From the NCBI RefSeq assembly GCF_009208555.1, contig NZ_WFLI01000004.1:212088-276087 (forward strand): DNA of 64,000 bases, written 5' to 3'. Shown here in pieces: positions 40,371 through 50,030 of this stretch (position 1 is its first letter; every line of letters starts with the position of its first letter). The notes beneath the pieces were generated by a model, which saw only the letters and a list, made by a program, of their open reading frames with translations, searched no databases and was not told where the DNA came from. Source of the stretch: Janthinobacterium violaceinigrum. GTDB taxonomy: Bacteria > Pseudomonadota > Gammaproteobacteria > Burkholderiales > Burkholderiaceae_D. The position numbers and the translations under genes are program-made.

Positions 40371-41924
40371 ATGAAACTATCCAGTTATGAACCTATGCAG
40401 CCAGCAGTAGAATTTCGCAGCATTTCCAAGCAGTTTGGACATGTGAAGGCGAACGCCGACGTCAGTTTCTCCATCGCCAAGGGCAGTATCCATGGCCTGG
40501 TGGGGGAAAACGGCGCCGGCAAATCGACCTTGATGAGCATCCTGTACGGCTACTACCGTGCCGACGGCGGGGAAATCCTGCTCGACGGAAAAGTACAGCC
40601 TATCCGCAACAGCCAGGAAGCGATCAACCTCGGCATCGGCATGGTGCACCAGCACTTCATGCTGGTCGAAAACTTTACCGTCCTCGACAATATCATGCTG
40701 GGCACGGAAGGCGGTTTTCGCCTGGCCAGCCACCGGACGGAAGCGGAAGCCAAATTGCGCGAGATTTGCGCGCGCTACCGCCTCGACGTCGACCCGCTGG
40801 CAAAGATCGAAGACCTGTCCGTGGGCGCACAGCAGCGCGTGGAAATCCTCAAGCAGATTTACCGCAGCGCCAATATCCTGATCCTCGACGAGCCGACGGC
40901 CGTGCTGACGGCCCAGGAAACGGCGTCCCTGTTTGAAATCCTGCGCCTGTTCAAGGAGCAGGGCAAGACCATCATCCTGATCACGCACAAGCTGCAAGAG
41001 ATCCTGGAAATCACCGACAACGTCACCGTCATGCGCGGCGGCACGGTGGTGGGCGCCGTGGCGACCGCCGGCACCTCGAAGGAAGAGCTGGCCAACATGA
41101 TGGTGGGCCGCCCCATCCAGAGCCATCTGCCCCGCGCACCGTACAATCCGGGCGCCACGGTGCTGGAAGTGGACGGGCTGCAACTGGCCGACGAGCAACA
41201 GGTCAAATTGCTGGCCGACATAGGCTTCAACTTGCGGGCCGGCGAAATCGTCGCCATCGCGGGGGTGTCGGGCAACGGCCAGAGCGAACTGCTGGAAATT
41301 CTGTCCGGCATGCGCCTGCCCACCTCGGGCACCTTGCGCTTCCAGGGCAAGGACTTGCCGTTTGCCAAGCGCCACGATGCGGACGGCTTGCCGCTGGCTT
41401 TCCGCGACCTGGGCATCGCCCACATTCCGGAAGACCGCTTGCGCGATGGCGTGGTGAAGAATTTCTCCGTCATGCAGAACACCATCCTCGGCTACCAGGA
41501 CCGCCTGAAAAACCGCTGGGGCCTGTTCAACTTCAAGGCCATCGGCGCCCGCTGCGCGGAACTGCTGAAAACCTTCGACGTGCGCCCGGCCAATCCGGAC
41601 CTGCGCATCGGCCTGCTGTCGGGCGGTAACCAGCAAAAGGTGGTGATCGCGCGCGAAGTGCTGGCCAAGCCGAAACTGATGCTGGTGGGCCAGCCCACGC
41701 GCGGCGTCGACATCGGCACCATCGAAAGCATCCATACGCAATTGCTGGCCCTGCGCGACGCGGGTGTGGCGATCCTGCTGGTCTCCGTCGAACTGGAAGA
41801 AGTGCGGGCGCTGGCCGACCGCATTCTCGTCATGTGCGGCGGACGCATCACCGGCGAACTGAAAATTGAAGAATTCGATACCACCCGCATCGGTCTGTTG
41901 ATGGGGGGAATGCACAAATCATGA
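40371..41924 (+). CDS. Nucleoside ABC transporter ATP-binding protein
   Basis: The 517-residue protein has two ABC domains as in the YufO/NupA and sugar ABC class. The first has Walker A GENGAGKST, signature LSVGAQQRVEI and Walker B ILILDEPT. The second has GVSGNGQSE in the Walker A position, signature LLSGGNQQK and LMLVGQPTRGVD. The second Walker A lacks the usual Lys, as is normal in this class. It ends with a 4 nt overlap (ATGA) into the first permease. A second in-frame ATG eight codons on is an alternative start. Confidence 0.94.
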   Translation: MKLSSYEPMQPAVEFRSISKQFGHVKANADVSFSIAKGSIHGLVGENGAGKSTLMSILYGYYRADGGEILLDGKVQPIRNSQEAINLGIGMVHQHFMLVENFTVLDNIMLGTEGGFRLASHRTEAEAKLREICARYRLDVDPLAKIEDLSVGAQQRVEILKQIYRSANILILDEPTAVLTAQETASLFEILRLFKEQGKTIILITHKLQEILEITDNVTVMRGGTVVGAVATAGTSKEELANMMVGRPIQSHLPRAPYNPGATVLEVDGLQLADEQQVKLLADIGFNLRAGEIVAIAGVSGNGQSELLEILSGMRLPTSGTLRFQGKDLPFAKRHDADGLPLAFRDLGIAHIPEDRLRDGVVKNFSVMQNTILGYQDRLKNRWGLFNFKAIGARCAELLKTFDVRPANPDLRIGLLSGGNQQKVVIAREVLAKPKLMLVGQPTRGVDIGTIESIHTQLLALRDAGVAILLVSVELEEVRALADRILVMCGGRITGELKIEEFDTTRIGLLMGGMHKS

Positions 41925-43000
41925 ATAACGACTTGCCACGCTGGGCGACAGCCTTTGTCATGCCCATGTTAAACCTGCTGTCGGCCTTGCTGGTCGCAGC
42001 CCTGGTGATCTATATGCTGGGCGAAGACCCGGCCGAATCGCTGTCGATCCTCGTCCACAGCGCCATCCTCAATCCGGAAGGCTTGAGCTACACCCTGTTC
42101 TACGCCAGCACCTTCATTTTCACGGGCCTGTCCGTTTCCGTGGCGATGCAGGCCGGCCTGTTCAATATCGGTTCCGAAGGCCAGATGTACATCGGCGGCC
42201 TGGGCTTGACTGTCGCTATGCTGGCCTTCGACCAGACCCTGCCCGCCTGGCTCCTGATTCCCGCGGCCATGATCGGCGCGGCCCTGTTCGGCGCCTTGTG
42301 GGGTTTCCTGCCCGGCTACCTGCAAGCCAAGCGGGGCAGCCACATCGTGGTCACCACCATCATGTTCAACTTCATCGCCGCCAGCCTGATGAACTTCATC
42401 ATCGTGAAGTACCTGATTCCGCCGGGCGAACAGAATACGGCCAGCCGCGTGTTTGCGGAAAGCGGCGAAATGCCGCGCCTCTCCACCTGGTTCCCGTCGC
42501 TGGGCGACACGCCGCTGAACATCAGCTTTATCCTGGCAATCGCCGCGCTGGTGATCTATGGCGTGATGGTCTGGCGCTCGTCGTGGGGCTTCAAGCTGCG
42601 CGCCACGGGCCTCAACAAGCATGCGGCCCACTATGCGGGCGTGTCGATCAGCAAGATGATCATCATCGTCATGCTGATCTCGGGCGCGCTGGCGGGCCTC
42701 GGTTCCGTCAATTCCATCATGGGTTCGACGCACTACCTGTCGCTGAACTTCGTGGGCGGCGCCGGCTTCATCGGCATCGCCATTGCCCTGATGGGCCGCC
42801 AGCATCCGATCGGCATCTTCCTGTCGGCCGTGCTGTTCGGCGCGCTGATCCAGGGCGGCTTCGACCTGTCGCTGGAAAAACCGAATATCCCGACGGAAAC
42901 CTTCATCTTCATCCAGGGCTTGATCATCCTGTTCTGCGGCGCCATGGAAAACTTCTACGCACCGGCCATTTCCGCCCTGCTCAAGCGCACCAAAGGCTAA
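41921..43000 (+). CDS. Nucleoside ABC transporter permease (YufP/NupP type)
   Basis: The 359-residue inner-membrane protein has about nine hydrophobic segments and the BPD_transp_2 family pattern (GLFNIGSEGQMYIGG, GLNKHAAHYAGVSISK, FVGGAGFIGIAIALMGRQHPIGI). Together with the second permease it forms the channel for nucleosides delivered by the BMP protein. It is translationally coupled to the ATPase and 4 nt before the next gene. Confidence 0.94.
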   Translation: MNNDLPRWATAFVMPMLNLLSALLVAALVIYMLGEDPAESLSILVHSAILNPEGLSYTLFYASTFIFTGLSVSVAMQAGLFNIGSEGQMYIGGLGLTVAMLAFDQTLPAWLLIPAAMIGAALFGALWGFLPGYLQAKRGSHIVVTTIMFNFIAASLMNFIIVKYLIPPGEQNTASRVFAESGEMPRLSTWFPSLGDTPLNISFILAIAALVIYGVMVWRSSWGFKLRATGLNKHAAHYAGVSISKMIIIVMLISGALAGLGSVNSIMGSTHYLSLNFVGGAGFIGIAIALMGRQHPIGIFLSAVLFGALIQGGFDLSLEKPNIPTETFIFIQGLIILFCGAMENFYAPAISALLKRTKG

Positions 43001-43004
43001 CACC

Positions 43005-43976
43005 ATGACACTCGACGACTTTCAATTCGCCAGCATCCTGGTATCGACCGTGCGCAATGCGCCCGTCCTGATCTTTGCCGCCATGGCCGGCCTGTTTGCC
43101 GAACGCAGCGGCATGATCGACATCGGCCTGGAAGGCAAGATCCTGGCCAGCGCCTTCGCGTCCGCCGCCGTTGCCTACACGACGCAAAACCCGTATTACG
43201 GCATGGCTGCCGGCATGCTCGTGTGCGTCGCCCTGGCCCTGCTGCAAGCGTATGTCAGCATCACGCAAAAAGGCAACCAGTTGGTGGCCGGCATGGCGAT
43301 CAACATCGCCATGAGCGGACTGACGTTTGTGCTGGCGCAATTTTTCTTCCAGCAAGGCGGCCGTACGCCCGACCTCGGTTCGGCGCGGCTGTTCGACGTG
43401 GTCTTGCCGGGCACGCAATATGTGGAACATATCCCCTTCATCGGCTGGGTGTATGCCCATTTGATCGGCGGCCATTCCATCCTCGTGTATGTCGCCTTCC
43501 TCCTGATCCCGCTCGTGCACTGGCTGCTGTACCACACGCGCTTCGGCCTGCGCCTGCGCGCCTGCGGCGAAAACCCGCATGCGGCCGACTCGGCCGGCGT
43601 GAGCGTGGAAGCGACGCGCTATCTGGCCATGCTGGTGGCCGGCATCCTGTGCTCGTTCTCGGGTGCGTATCTTGCCATCGTGCAAAGCGGCTTCTTCCTG
43701 CGCGACATGTCGGCCGGCGCCGGCTACCTGGCCCTGACGGCCATGGTGTTCGGCAACTGGCGCCCTGTCTACACCTTCCTCGGCTGTCTGATGTTCGGCT
43801 TCTTTGCCGCCATCCAGATCCAGATCGAAGGCGTGGACTTGCCCGTCGTGGGCCGCATCCCCGGTTCGCTGATCCAGATGGTGCCGTATGTCGTCACGGT
43901 GATCGTGCTGGCGGGCCTGATGGCGAAATCCATCGCGCCGAAAGCCATCGGCATTCCATTTGTGAAGTCCCGTTAA
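43005..43976 (+). CDS. Nucleoside ABC transporter permease (YufQ/NupQ type)
   Basis: The 323-residue protein is the second BPD_transp_2 permease, with GLFAERSGMIDIGLEGKIL near the start, RLRACGENPHAADSAGVSVEATRY in the cytoplasmic loop and AGAGYLALTAMVFGNWRP near the C-terminal helices. It closes the transporter operon and is followed by a bidirectional terminator. Confidence 0.94.
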   Translation: MTLDDFQFASILVSTVRNAPVLIFAAMAGLFAERSGMIDIGLEGKILASAFASAAVAYTTQNPYYGMAAGMLVCVALALLQAYVSITQKGNQLVAGMAINIAMSGLTFVLAQFFFQQGGRTPDLGSARLFDVVLPGTQYVEHIPFIGWVYAHLIGGHSILVYVAFLLIPLVHWLLYHTRFGLRLRACGENPHAADSAGVSVEATRYLAMLVAGILCSFSGAYLAIVQSGFFLRDMSAGAGYLALTAMVFGNWRPVYTFLGCLMFGFFAAIQIQIEGVDLPVVGRIPGSLIQMVPYVVTVIVLAGLMAKSIAPKAIGIPFVKSR

Positions 43977-43996
43977 GTCTGGCGTTGACTTGACGC

Positions 43997-44032
43997 AAAA
44001 AAAAAGCGAAGCCCGCGGGCTTCGCTTTTTTT
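43997..44032. terminator. Bidirectional Rho-independent terminator
   Basis: An A-run, the perfect palindrome AAGCGAAGCCCG/CGGGCTTCGCTT (44004-44027) and a T-run lie between the convergent permease and NudK-like genes, so the structure can end transcription in both directions. It abuts the stop of the NudK-like gene. Confidence 0.85.
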
Positions 44033-44987
44033 ACGCCTGTGCAATCTCGTCCAGCGAGAAAAACACGGCCAGCCCCAGGCTGCGCGCCACGGCCACCATC
44101 TGGTCGGCGCCCTGGGACGCGCCGCCGATACGCAGCACGGCATCGCAATGGCTCAATAGACGCGTCGCGTGCGCGTGGAACAAGTCTTCATACACGGCAT
44201 CGCCCACCCGGGTGGAGCCGGCCAGCGCCAGCATGGGCAGGGCCACCCATTCACCGAGCACGGGCATGTGGCCGGCTGCGTACAAGGGCAGGCAGACGGC
44301 TTGCATAGCCGCCACATTCGCCGCCATCAAGGCGGGATCGTCGCCCGTGCCGGAACGATATGGGCCAGCCACCAAAATCTGCAGCCCCTGTTTGCGCGGC
44401 ATCAGATGCAGCTGCGCATGCTGCAGCAGCATGATAGTCTTGCCGTCGCAGATGCGACCATCGGCCACCATCTGCAGCGCCTGCGCCAGGGGCAGCTCCA
44501 GCACTTCGATATCCTCGCCTTCATGCACCAGGCCGCCGCCGTCGCCGATGCGGCTGGCCGGATCGTATTCGGCCACGAAGAAATGCACGCGCTCCGTCAC
44601 GGAACCGGGACTCATGAAGGCGTCGAACACCTTGTGCACCTGGCCCACCCGGTAACCGGTTTCCTCTTCCACCTCGGCGCGGATGCGCTGTTCCGGACTG
44701 GCTTCTTCCAGCAAGCCGGCCGCCGTCTCGATCAGGAAGCCATCATGGCCTGCCCGATACGTGGGAAAGCGGAACTGGCGGATCAGGATCACCGTGCGCT
44801 TGATTTTGTTGTAAAGCAGGATGGTGGCGCCATCGCCGCGGTCATAGGTTTCCCGCGTCTGCGTCTGCCACTGGCCGTCGTGGCGCAGATAGTCGAACGT
44901 GGTTTTCTGCAATAGATACCAGTCGTGCGACAGGGTCTGCACCTGCTGGATGCGGACCCGTTCCTGCTTCGTACTTTCTTCACGCAT
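44031..44987 (-). CDS. NudK-like NUDIX hydrolase fused to DUF4406 domain
   Basis: The 318-residue protein has a NUDIX domain (about 1-195) closely resembling E. coli NudK, with [23 protein letters not shown] as the Nudix box and [18 protein letters not shown] after it. A C-terminal domain (about 200-318) starts [17 protein letters not shown], typical of DUF4406 and nucleoside 2-deoxyribosyltransferase-like folds. NudK hydrolyses GDP-mannose and other nucleoside diphosphate sugars. The ATG at 44987 follows AAGGAG by 5 nt, so longer upstream starts are rejected. It is divergent from a DeoR gene. Confidence 0.85.
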   Translation of the reverse strand: MREESTKQERVRIQQVQTLSHDWYLLQKTTFDYLRHDGQWQTQTRETYDRGDGATILLYNKIKRTVILIRQFRFPTYRAGHDGFLIETAAGLLEEASPEQRIRAEVEEETGYRVGQVHKVFDAFMSPGSVTERVHFFVAEYDPASRIGDGGGLVHEGEDIEVLELPLAQALQMVADGRICDGKTIMLLQHAQLHLMPRKQGLQILVAGPYRSGTGDDPALMAANVAAMQAVCLPLYAAGHMPVLGEWVALPMLALAGSTRVGDAVYEDLFHAHATRLLSHCDAVLRIGGASQGADQMVAVARSLGLAVFFSLDEIAQA

Positions 44988-45072
44988 AGTGTCTCCTTGT
45001 GTCTGCATATGCTTGCCTTTGCCGACTTTATCATGCAAACTCGTGCAACATCAAGAATTAACGAGATAAATC

Positions 45073-45837
45073 ATGCTCACACAGCAACGCAAACAATACC
45101 TGCTGGATTTGCTGCAGCGCGAAGGCCAGCTCGTCGCCAAGGCCGTCAGCGACACCCTGGGCTTGTCGGAAGACACGATACGGCGCGACCTGCGCGAGCT
45201 GGCCAAGGAAGGCTTGCTGGAGCGCGTGCACGGCGGCGCCCTGCCCTTGCTGTCCCGTTCGCCCGCACTGGTGCCGTTTGCGGCCCGCGAGCAGATTTCG
45301 CCGCAAGCCAAGCCCGCCATCGGCCGGGCGGCGGGCGCCATGATACAAACGGGGCAGGTGGTGTTTCTCGATGGCGGCACGACGGCCGTGCAACTGGCGC
45401 GCCAGCTGCCGCGCGAACTGCACGCCACCATCGTCACGCACAGCCCGTCGATTGCCGTCGAGCTGGTCAACCACCCATCGATCGAAGTGCTGATGCTGGG
45501 CGGGCGCCTGTACAAGCACTCGATCGTGGGCGTCGGTGCGGCCACCGTGGAAGCCGTCGGCCGCATCCGCGCCGACCTGTATTTCATGGGCGTGGCCAGC
45601 CTGCATCCGCAAGCGGGCATCACCACGGGCGATTACGAGGAAGCGTGCGTGAAACGCGCCATGAGCGAGGCGTCCAGCCGCACCGTCGTGCTGGCTTCGC
45701 CGGAAAAGTTCAACACGGCCTCGCCATTCCAAATTGCCCCCTTGAGCCAGGTCAACGACATCATCGTGCACCGCGACGTGGAAGACGCCCTGGTCGCGCC
45801 CTACCGCGACATGGGGATTGCCGTCACCCTGGCGTAA
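45073..45837 (+). CDS. DeoR family transcriptional regulator
   Basis: The 254-residue protein has the DeoR HTH (residues 3-57; QRKQYLLDLLQREGQLVAKAVSDTLGLSEDTIRRDLRELAKEGLLERVHGG) and a phosphosugar-sensing isomerase-like domain with FLDGGTTAVQLARQL. It is 85 nt from the divergent NudK-DUF4406 gene, its likely target. A sugar phosphate from nucleoside breakdown is a plausible effector. Confidence 0.9.
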   Translation: MLTQQRKQYLLDLLQREGQLVAKAVSDTLGLSEDTIRRDLRELAKEGLLERVHGGALPLLSRSPALVPFAAREQISPQAKPAIGRAAGAMIQTGQVVFLDGGTTAVQLARQLPRELHATIVTHSPSIAVELVNHPSIEVLMLGGRLYKHSIVGVGAATVEAVGRIRADLYFMGVASLHPQAGITTGDYEEACVKRAMSEASSRTVVLASPEKFNTASPFQIAPLSQVNDIIVHRDVEDALVAPYRDMGIAVTLA

Positions 45838-45840
45838 AAA

Positions 45841-45860
45841 AAACGGCCCGCAGGCCGTTT
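45841..45860. terminator. Bidirectional terminator
   Basis: AAACGGCC and GGCCGTTT pair around the loop CGCA in the 46 nt gap between the convergent DeoR and S1/P1 nuclease genes, with A-rich and T-rich flanks suited to both directions. Confidence 0.8.
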
Positions 45861-45883
45861 TCACTCATCTCGTTGCGACCGGC

Positions 45884-46954
45884 TTATTGCGGCCAGATCG
45901 CCTGCAGTACGGCCGCCAGGTGGTAGCCCGCCTCGGTCAGCTGCTGCTTGGCCAGCGCCGAGCTGGGTACGGGATAGTTGTCCGGCACCGTCAAGGCCCA
46001 CACATTGTAGACCTCGCCCTTGCGGCTGGTCTGCTGCGTGGCCGGGCCCGCCACCACATCGGTGAAAGCCGTCTTCGACGCCGCCAACGACGCATCGGCC
46101 CACTGATAAGGCCACGTGACGGGGTCGCCGCTGTTGCCGCTCACCACGGGCGCGCTGGCGATCACGGTGCGGGCGAACTGCTGCGGGGTGCGCGTGCTCA
46201 GGCGGCGCATGGCGTAATCGACCACGGTCGTATCCCAGTACGAATGCAGGGGCTTGGTAGGCGACTTCGGATAGCTGCCGGCCGGCTTGGCCGCCCCCTC
46301 TTCCACCGGCAGGGGCGCGGGGATCACGGCATCGGACAGCGCCGTCATCTTTGCATCGTCGAGCAGCAAGTCGTTGCCGCCCCGCGCATTGAAAATGGCG
46401 ATGTCGTCGATCTGCGCCTGCGTGGCGGGCACGAAAAACTGACCATCCTTGCCCACAAACGCATTGCCCACATGCAAAGGCTGGTGGATATCGCCCACCA
46501 GGTGGGTGATCAGGATCAGCGCTTCGCGCTGGCTGAAGCCATGCGGATTGCTGGCCGCATCTGCCTTGCCCTGCAATACCAGGATCGCCTGTTTCAATGT
46601 TTGCACGATATCGTCGTCGGCCGTGCCCACGCCATGGTCGTGGTAGTGCGCGTTCTGGAACGGCACGTTCGTGTAATGGTATTCGCCATGCTTGGGGTTG
46701 GCTGCCACGTACGCGAGCATTTCCGGCGATTGGGGGCCGCAATACGTCCCTTTCACGCAATCGGGCCAGTTGGCGATCTTTTCCAGGTTTTCGCCAGGTA
46801 ACAGCAAGGCCGCGATCTGCGCCTGTGCCGCGCTGCCCTTGAGCAATTGATCGGCGATGGCGCCCACAGCACGGTGGCCGTCGTTGCCCCAGGCCAGCAC
46901 ATTGCCGGAAGCGAAAGCGGCGCCCAGCGCCAGCACACTCAATAATTTCTTCAT
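45884..46954 (-). CDS. Exported S1/P1 family nuclease
   Basis: The 356-residue protein has a signal peptide to about residue 21 that exposes Trp22 of WGNDGHR, the N-terminal zinc ligand of S1/P1 nucleases. Further ligands appear in HYTNVP and in LITHLVGDIHQPLHVG. The family degrades single-stranded DNA and RNA and removes 3'-phosphates with three zinc ions. The start at 46954 gives the signal peptide; an in-frame upstream ATG was rejected. It is the last gene of the nucleotidase-PLD-nuclease operon, 8 nt after the PLD gene. Confidence 0.9.
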   Translation of the reverse strand: MKKLLSVLALGAAFASGNVLAWGNDGHRAVGAIADQLLKGSAAQAQIAALLLPGENLEKIANWPDCVKGTYCGPQSPEMLAYVAANPKHGEYHYTNVPFQNAHYHDHGVGTADDDIVQTLKQAILVLQGKADAASNPHGFSQREALILITHLVGDIHQPLHVGNAFVGKDGQFFVPATQAQIDDIAIFNARGGNDLLLDDAKMTALSDAVIPAPLPVEEGAAKPAGSYPKSPTKPLHSYWDTTVVDYAMRRLSTRTPQQFARTVIASAPVVSGNSGDPVTWPYQWADASLAASKTAFTDVVAGPATQQTSRKGEVYNVWALTVPDNYPVPSSALAKQQLTEAGYHLAAVLQAIWPQ

Positions 46955-46962
46955 GTTCACCG

Positions 46963-48192
46963 TTATTCCTTGCCTTGCGGCGTCGCTTTCGCCGGCTTCG
47001 GATACTGTTTGTTGATGTCGATGGGCTGCGCGTACGCCGAGCTCCACGTCTGCTCATGCAACGCGGCGATACGCTGCGCCATGGCATCGTTGCGCAGCAC
47101 CACTTCCAGGTTGCGCGACAAGTCGAAATAGCCGCCCGCCCAGTTGCTCGTGCCCACCCAAGCCAGCTTGCCATCGATGCTCATGGTCTTGCTGTGGATC
47201 ACGCGCGCGAACGGAATGAAACCCGTCGAGGCAGTGGGCAGCGTCACGATGCGGATTTCCACGTTCGGCACCAGGGCCAAACTCTTCAGGTAGGCGATGG
47301 CCGGCGCTTCCGTATTCCAGGCGGACACCATCAGCTTGATCTTGACGCCGCGCTGGGCGGCTGCGCGCACGGCGTTGTCGATCACGGCATAGTATGGACG
47401 CGTACGGTTCGGGCCGTAGGACAGCGGCGCATAATCGAGCAGCTGGATGCGCACTTCGCTTTTCGCTTCCGCCAGCAAGGCGGGCAAGCCCGTTTCCGAG
47501 TCGCCCACGCCAGCCGGGTTGTACGCATTCGGGCTGGCCAGCAGGAAGGCGTTTTGCGCGTAGTTCGCGGGCACGACCTTGCTGTTGAGCACCGTGGCGC
47601 GCCCGCCCTGCGACGTCAATGCCTGGGCTTGCCAATCCTGCTCAAAGATGGCTTGCACCTGGCTGACCATGGCCGGCTCCGTGATCTTCAAGCCCGTTTC
47701 ATGGATGTGCTCGAACGAGCGCCAGTCGAAATTCTGGCTGCCGATATACGCCACCTGGCCATCGACGGCCAGGTATTTCGCGTGCACGATGCCATTGCCC
47801 GTGACTTTATTGAAATCGATGAGGCGCAAATCCAGGTTCGGTATGGCCTTGATCTGGGCGATGGTGGCCGCTTCCGACAGGCCCACGCCCTTCTGGTCCA
47901 GCAGGAAGCGGATCTTGACACCGCGCTGGCCTGCGGCCGTCAGGCTGGCCAGCACTTTTTCAAAAGCCGTGCCCGGCTTGCTGACGGCATAGAACTGGGC
48001 GATGACGATTTCTTTCTTGGCCGAATCGAACAGCTCAGTCCACACGGCAACAGGTTCGCGCAGGTCGGGATTCGTCAAGCTGGTCTCAACGGGCGACGTG
48101 TGCACGAGCTCAAAGCCGGGAATGGTGAAATCGGCGTGGGCCGTGCCCGCGAACAGGCTGCTAAGTAATACGGAAACAAATAAGCGACGCAT
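46963..48192 (-). CDS. Exported phospholipase D-like phosphodiesterase
   Basis: The 409-residue protein has a signal peptide (about 1-20) and two HKD motifs, HAKYLAVDGQVAYIGSQN near residue 140 and HSKTMSIDGKLAWVGTSN near residue 330, each with the HxK(x)4D active-site pattern. PLD-superfamily members include nucleases (Nuc) and phospholipases. Its neighbours, S1/P1 nuclease and 5'-nucleotidase, make nucleic acid backbone cleavage in the periplasm or outside the cell the better guess. Confidence 0.87.
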   Translation of the reverse strand: MRRLFVSVLLSSLFAGTAHADFTIPGFELVHTSPVETSLTNPDLREPVAVWTELFDSAKKEIVIAQFYAVSKPGTAFEKVLASLTAAGQRGVKIRFLLDQKGVGLSEAATIAQIKAIPNLDLRLIDFNKVTGNGIVHAKYLAVDGQVAYIGSQNFDWRSFEHIHETGLKITEPAMVSQVQAIFEQDWQAQALTSQGGRATVLNSKVVPANYAQNAFLLASPNAYNPAGVGDSETGLPALLAEAKSEVRIQLLDYAPLSYGPNRTRPYYAVIDNAVRAAAQRGVKIKLMVSAWNTEAPAIAYLKSLALVPNVEIRIVTLPTASTGFIPFARVIHSKTMSIDGKLAWVGTSNWAGGYFDLSRNLEVVLRNDAMAQRIAALHEQTWSSAYAQPIDINKQYPKPAKATPQGKE

Positions 48193-48209
48193 GGTTATTC
48201 CTTGTAATG

Positions 48210-49919
48210 TTATTTGACGCGCACGATGCGGCCCGCTGCCGTGGCGCTGCCGGCCGGCTTGCCGGCGCGCGCGCGGGCAATCAGGTAATTGCTGAAGGCA
48301 TCGATGTCGCGCACGCCCGTATCGAGCCGGCGCGTGCCGGCCGCCAGCACGGTGAAGCGGTCGCCGCCACCAGCGAGGAAACTGTTGGCAGCGACACGGT
48401 ATTGTTGATTATCTTCAATGACCTTGCCATCGAGCATGATGCTGCCCGGCAGCACGCGCTGGCCTTGCGGCTGCGTGCTGTCCCAGCGGTAACTAAAACC
48501 TTCGGACACTTGCAGCAGATTGTTGTCCTCCGCTACGCTGCCCGGCCATTGCTGCTCGAGCAAGGTACGGATTTGCGCGCCGGACAGGCTGACGACGATC
48601 AGCGTATTACCAAATGGCACCACGGCCTGGTTCTGCCCCACATTCGTCATCAGGTCGGCGCCCGCTTCCAGGTCCTTGCGGATGCCGCCATTGTTCATCA
48701 GGCCAATCTGCGCGCCGGCTGCGCGCGCGCCAAACAGGGTGCTGTCGGCCACCAGGTCGCCCAGCGCGGAAGCGCCGCTGCCCTTGGTGCTGCGGCCCAC
48801 GTTCGGCACGGCGATGGCAGCCACGGGACGCGACAATTCTTGTGCACTGCGCTGCTTCACTGATTCCAGGTAGGCTGCCACGGCAGGATCCGGCTCATAC
48901 ATACCCGGCAGCATCACGACGTTTTGCGCGCTGGCATCGATCACGGCATTCTTGACGGGATCGACCTTGAGCTTGATGCGCGTCAGCATGTGTCCACCCA
49001 TCTGTGCTTGCGTCACCAGCCGGCCATCGACGCGGCACAGATAGCCCTGATGCGAATGGCCGCTGATGACCAGCTGAATCGCCGGGTCGAGACGTTTCAC
49101 CACGTCCACCACTTCGCCCTTCAGGTGGCTGCAATCGGGCTGGTCGACGGCTTCTTTGGTCTCGCCGCCCTGGTGCAGCAACACGACGAACACGCCCACG
49201 CCCTGCGCGCGCAACTGCGGCAAGGTGGCGTTGATGGCGTCCGCTTCGTCGCCGAACTGCAAGCCGGCAATGCCGGCGGCCGTCACGACGGACGGCGTAT
49301 CTTTCAGCACGGCACCGATCAAGCCCACCTTGACACCATGCGCCTCTTCGATGCGGTAGGCGGGCAGCAGGGACTTGCCCGTCTGCGTATCGATCACATT
49401 GGCCGCCATATAGGTATAGCTGGCGCCCTTGAAATCGGGCGTGAACTTGCACGCCTTGTCGGCGCGCGAAGACTCGCAGCCGCCGTGCTGCTGGCGCAGC
49501 AATTCCGCCTTGCCCTGGTCAAATTCATGGTTGCCGACGGAACTGGCCTTCATGCCCAGCATGTTCATGGCCACGATGCTGGGCTCATCGGCCCACAGCG
49601 CCGACATGGCAGGGCTGGCGCCGACCAGGTCGCCATTGCCGACAAAAATCAGCTGCGCATCTTCGCGGCGCCACGCCTTCAATGCACCGGACAGGGTATC
49701 GATGCCACCCGCCTGCACCGTCTTGCGCTCGGCATCGGCAGCGCTCGTGTAGGTAAATTTGCTGCGGTCGAGATTGCCGTGAAAATCGTTCAGGGCAACC
49801 AGGTTCACTTCAATCGGGCCGCTGCGCGCAGCCTGTGGCGCGGAAGCGAAATTGCTGCAGCCGGACAGGGTCAGAATCAGGGCCGCGCTGGCGACCGGAG
49901 TGCGTAAGAAGTGAGCCAT
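48210..49919 (-). CDS. 5'-nucleotidase / UDP-sugar hydrolase lipoprotein
   Basis: The 569-residue protein has a lipoprotein signal (LTLSGC near residue 20). The calcineurin-like domain has NDFHGNL, GNGDLVGASP and GNHEFDQG, and SGHSHQGY near residue 290. A C-terminal 5'-nucleotidase substrate domain follows with MNNGGIRKDLEAG and FSYRWD. It dephosphorylates nucleotides outside the cytoplasm so that nucleosides can be imported. It is the first gene of the operon; the only upstream sequence is the TonB receptor terminator. Confidence 0.92.
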   Translation of the reverse strand: MAHFLRTPVASAALILTLSGCSNFASAPQAARSGPIEVNLVALNDFHGNLDRSKFTYTSAADAERKTVQAGGIDTLSGALKAWRREDAQLIFVGNGDLVGASPAMSALWADEPSIVAMNMLGMKASSVGNHEFDQGKAELLRQQHGGCESSRADKACKFTPDFKGASYTYMAANVIDTQTGKSLLPAYRIEEAHGVKVGLIGAVLKDTPSVVTAAGIAGLQFGDEADAINATLPQLRAQGVGVFVVLLHQGGETKEAVDQPDCSHLKGEVVDVVKRLDPAIQLVISGHSHQGYLCRVDGRLVTQAQMGGHMLTRIKLKVDPVKNAVIDASAQNVVMLPGMYEPDPAVAAYLESVKQRSAQELSRPVAAIAVPNVGRSTKGSGASALGDLVADSTLFGARAAGAQIGLMNNGGIRKDLEAGADLMTNVGQNQAVVPFGNTLIVVSLSGAQIRTLLEQQWPGSVAEDNNLLQVSEGFSYRWDSTQPQGQRVLPGSIMLDGKVIEDNQQYRVAANSFLAGGGDRFTVLAAGTRRLDTGVRDIDAFSNYLIARARAGKPAGSATAAGRIVRVK

Positions 49920-49963
49920 GGAATCAATATGTCAAAAAGAGAAAGGGTAAACCATCTGGTCTA

Positions 49964-50000
49964 TAAAAAAAACGGCTGGTGTCGCCACCAGCCGTTTTTT
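49964..50000 (-). terminator. Terminator after the TonB receptor, possible attenuator
   Basis: ACGGCTGGTG and CACCAGCCGT pair around TCGC with an A-run before and T-run after, giving a strong terminator for the minus-strand receptor gene. Only about 45 nt separate it from the nucleotidase start and no convincing promoter fits there, so partial read-through may supply the nucleotidase operon. Confidence 0.85.
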
Positions 50001-50030
50001 AGTTTGCCAAGCTACGGGGCAAGGACGAGA

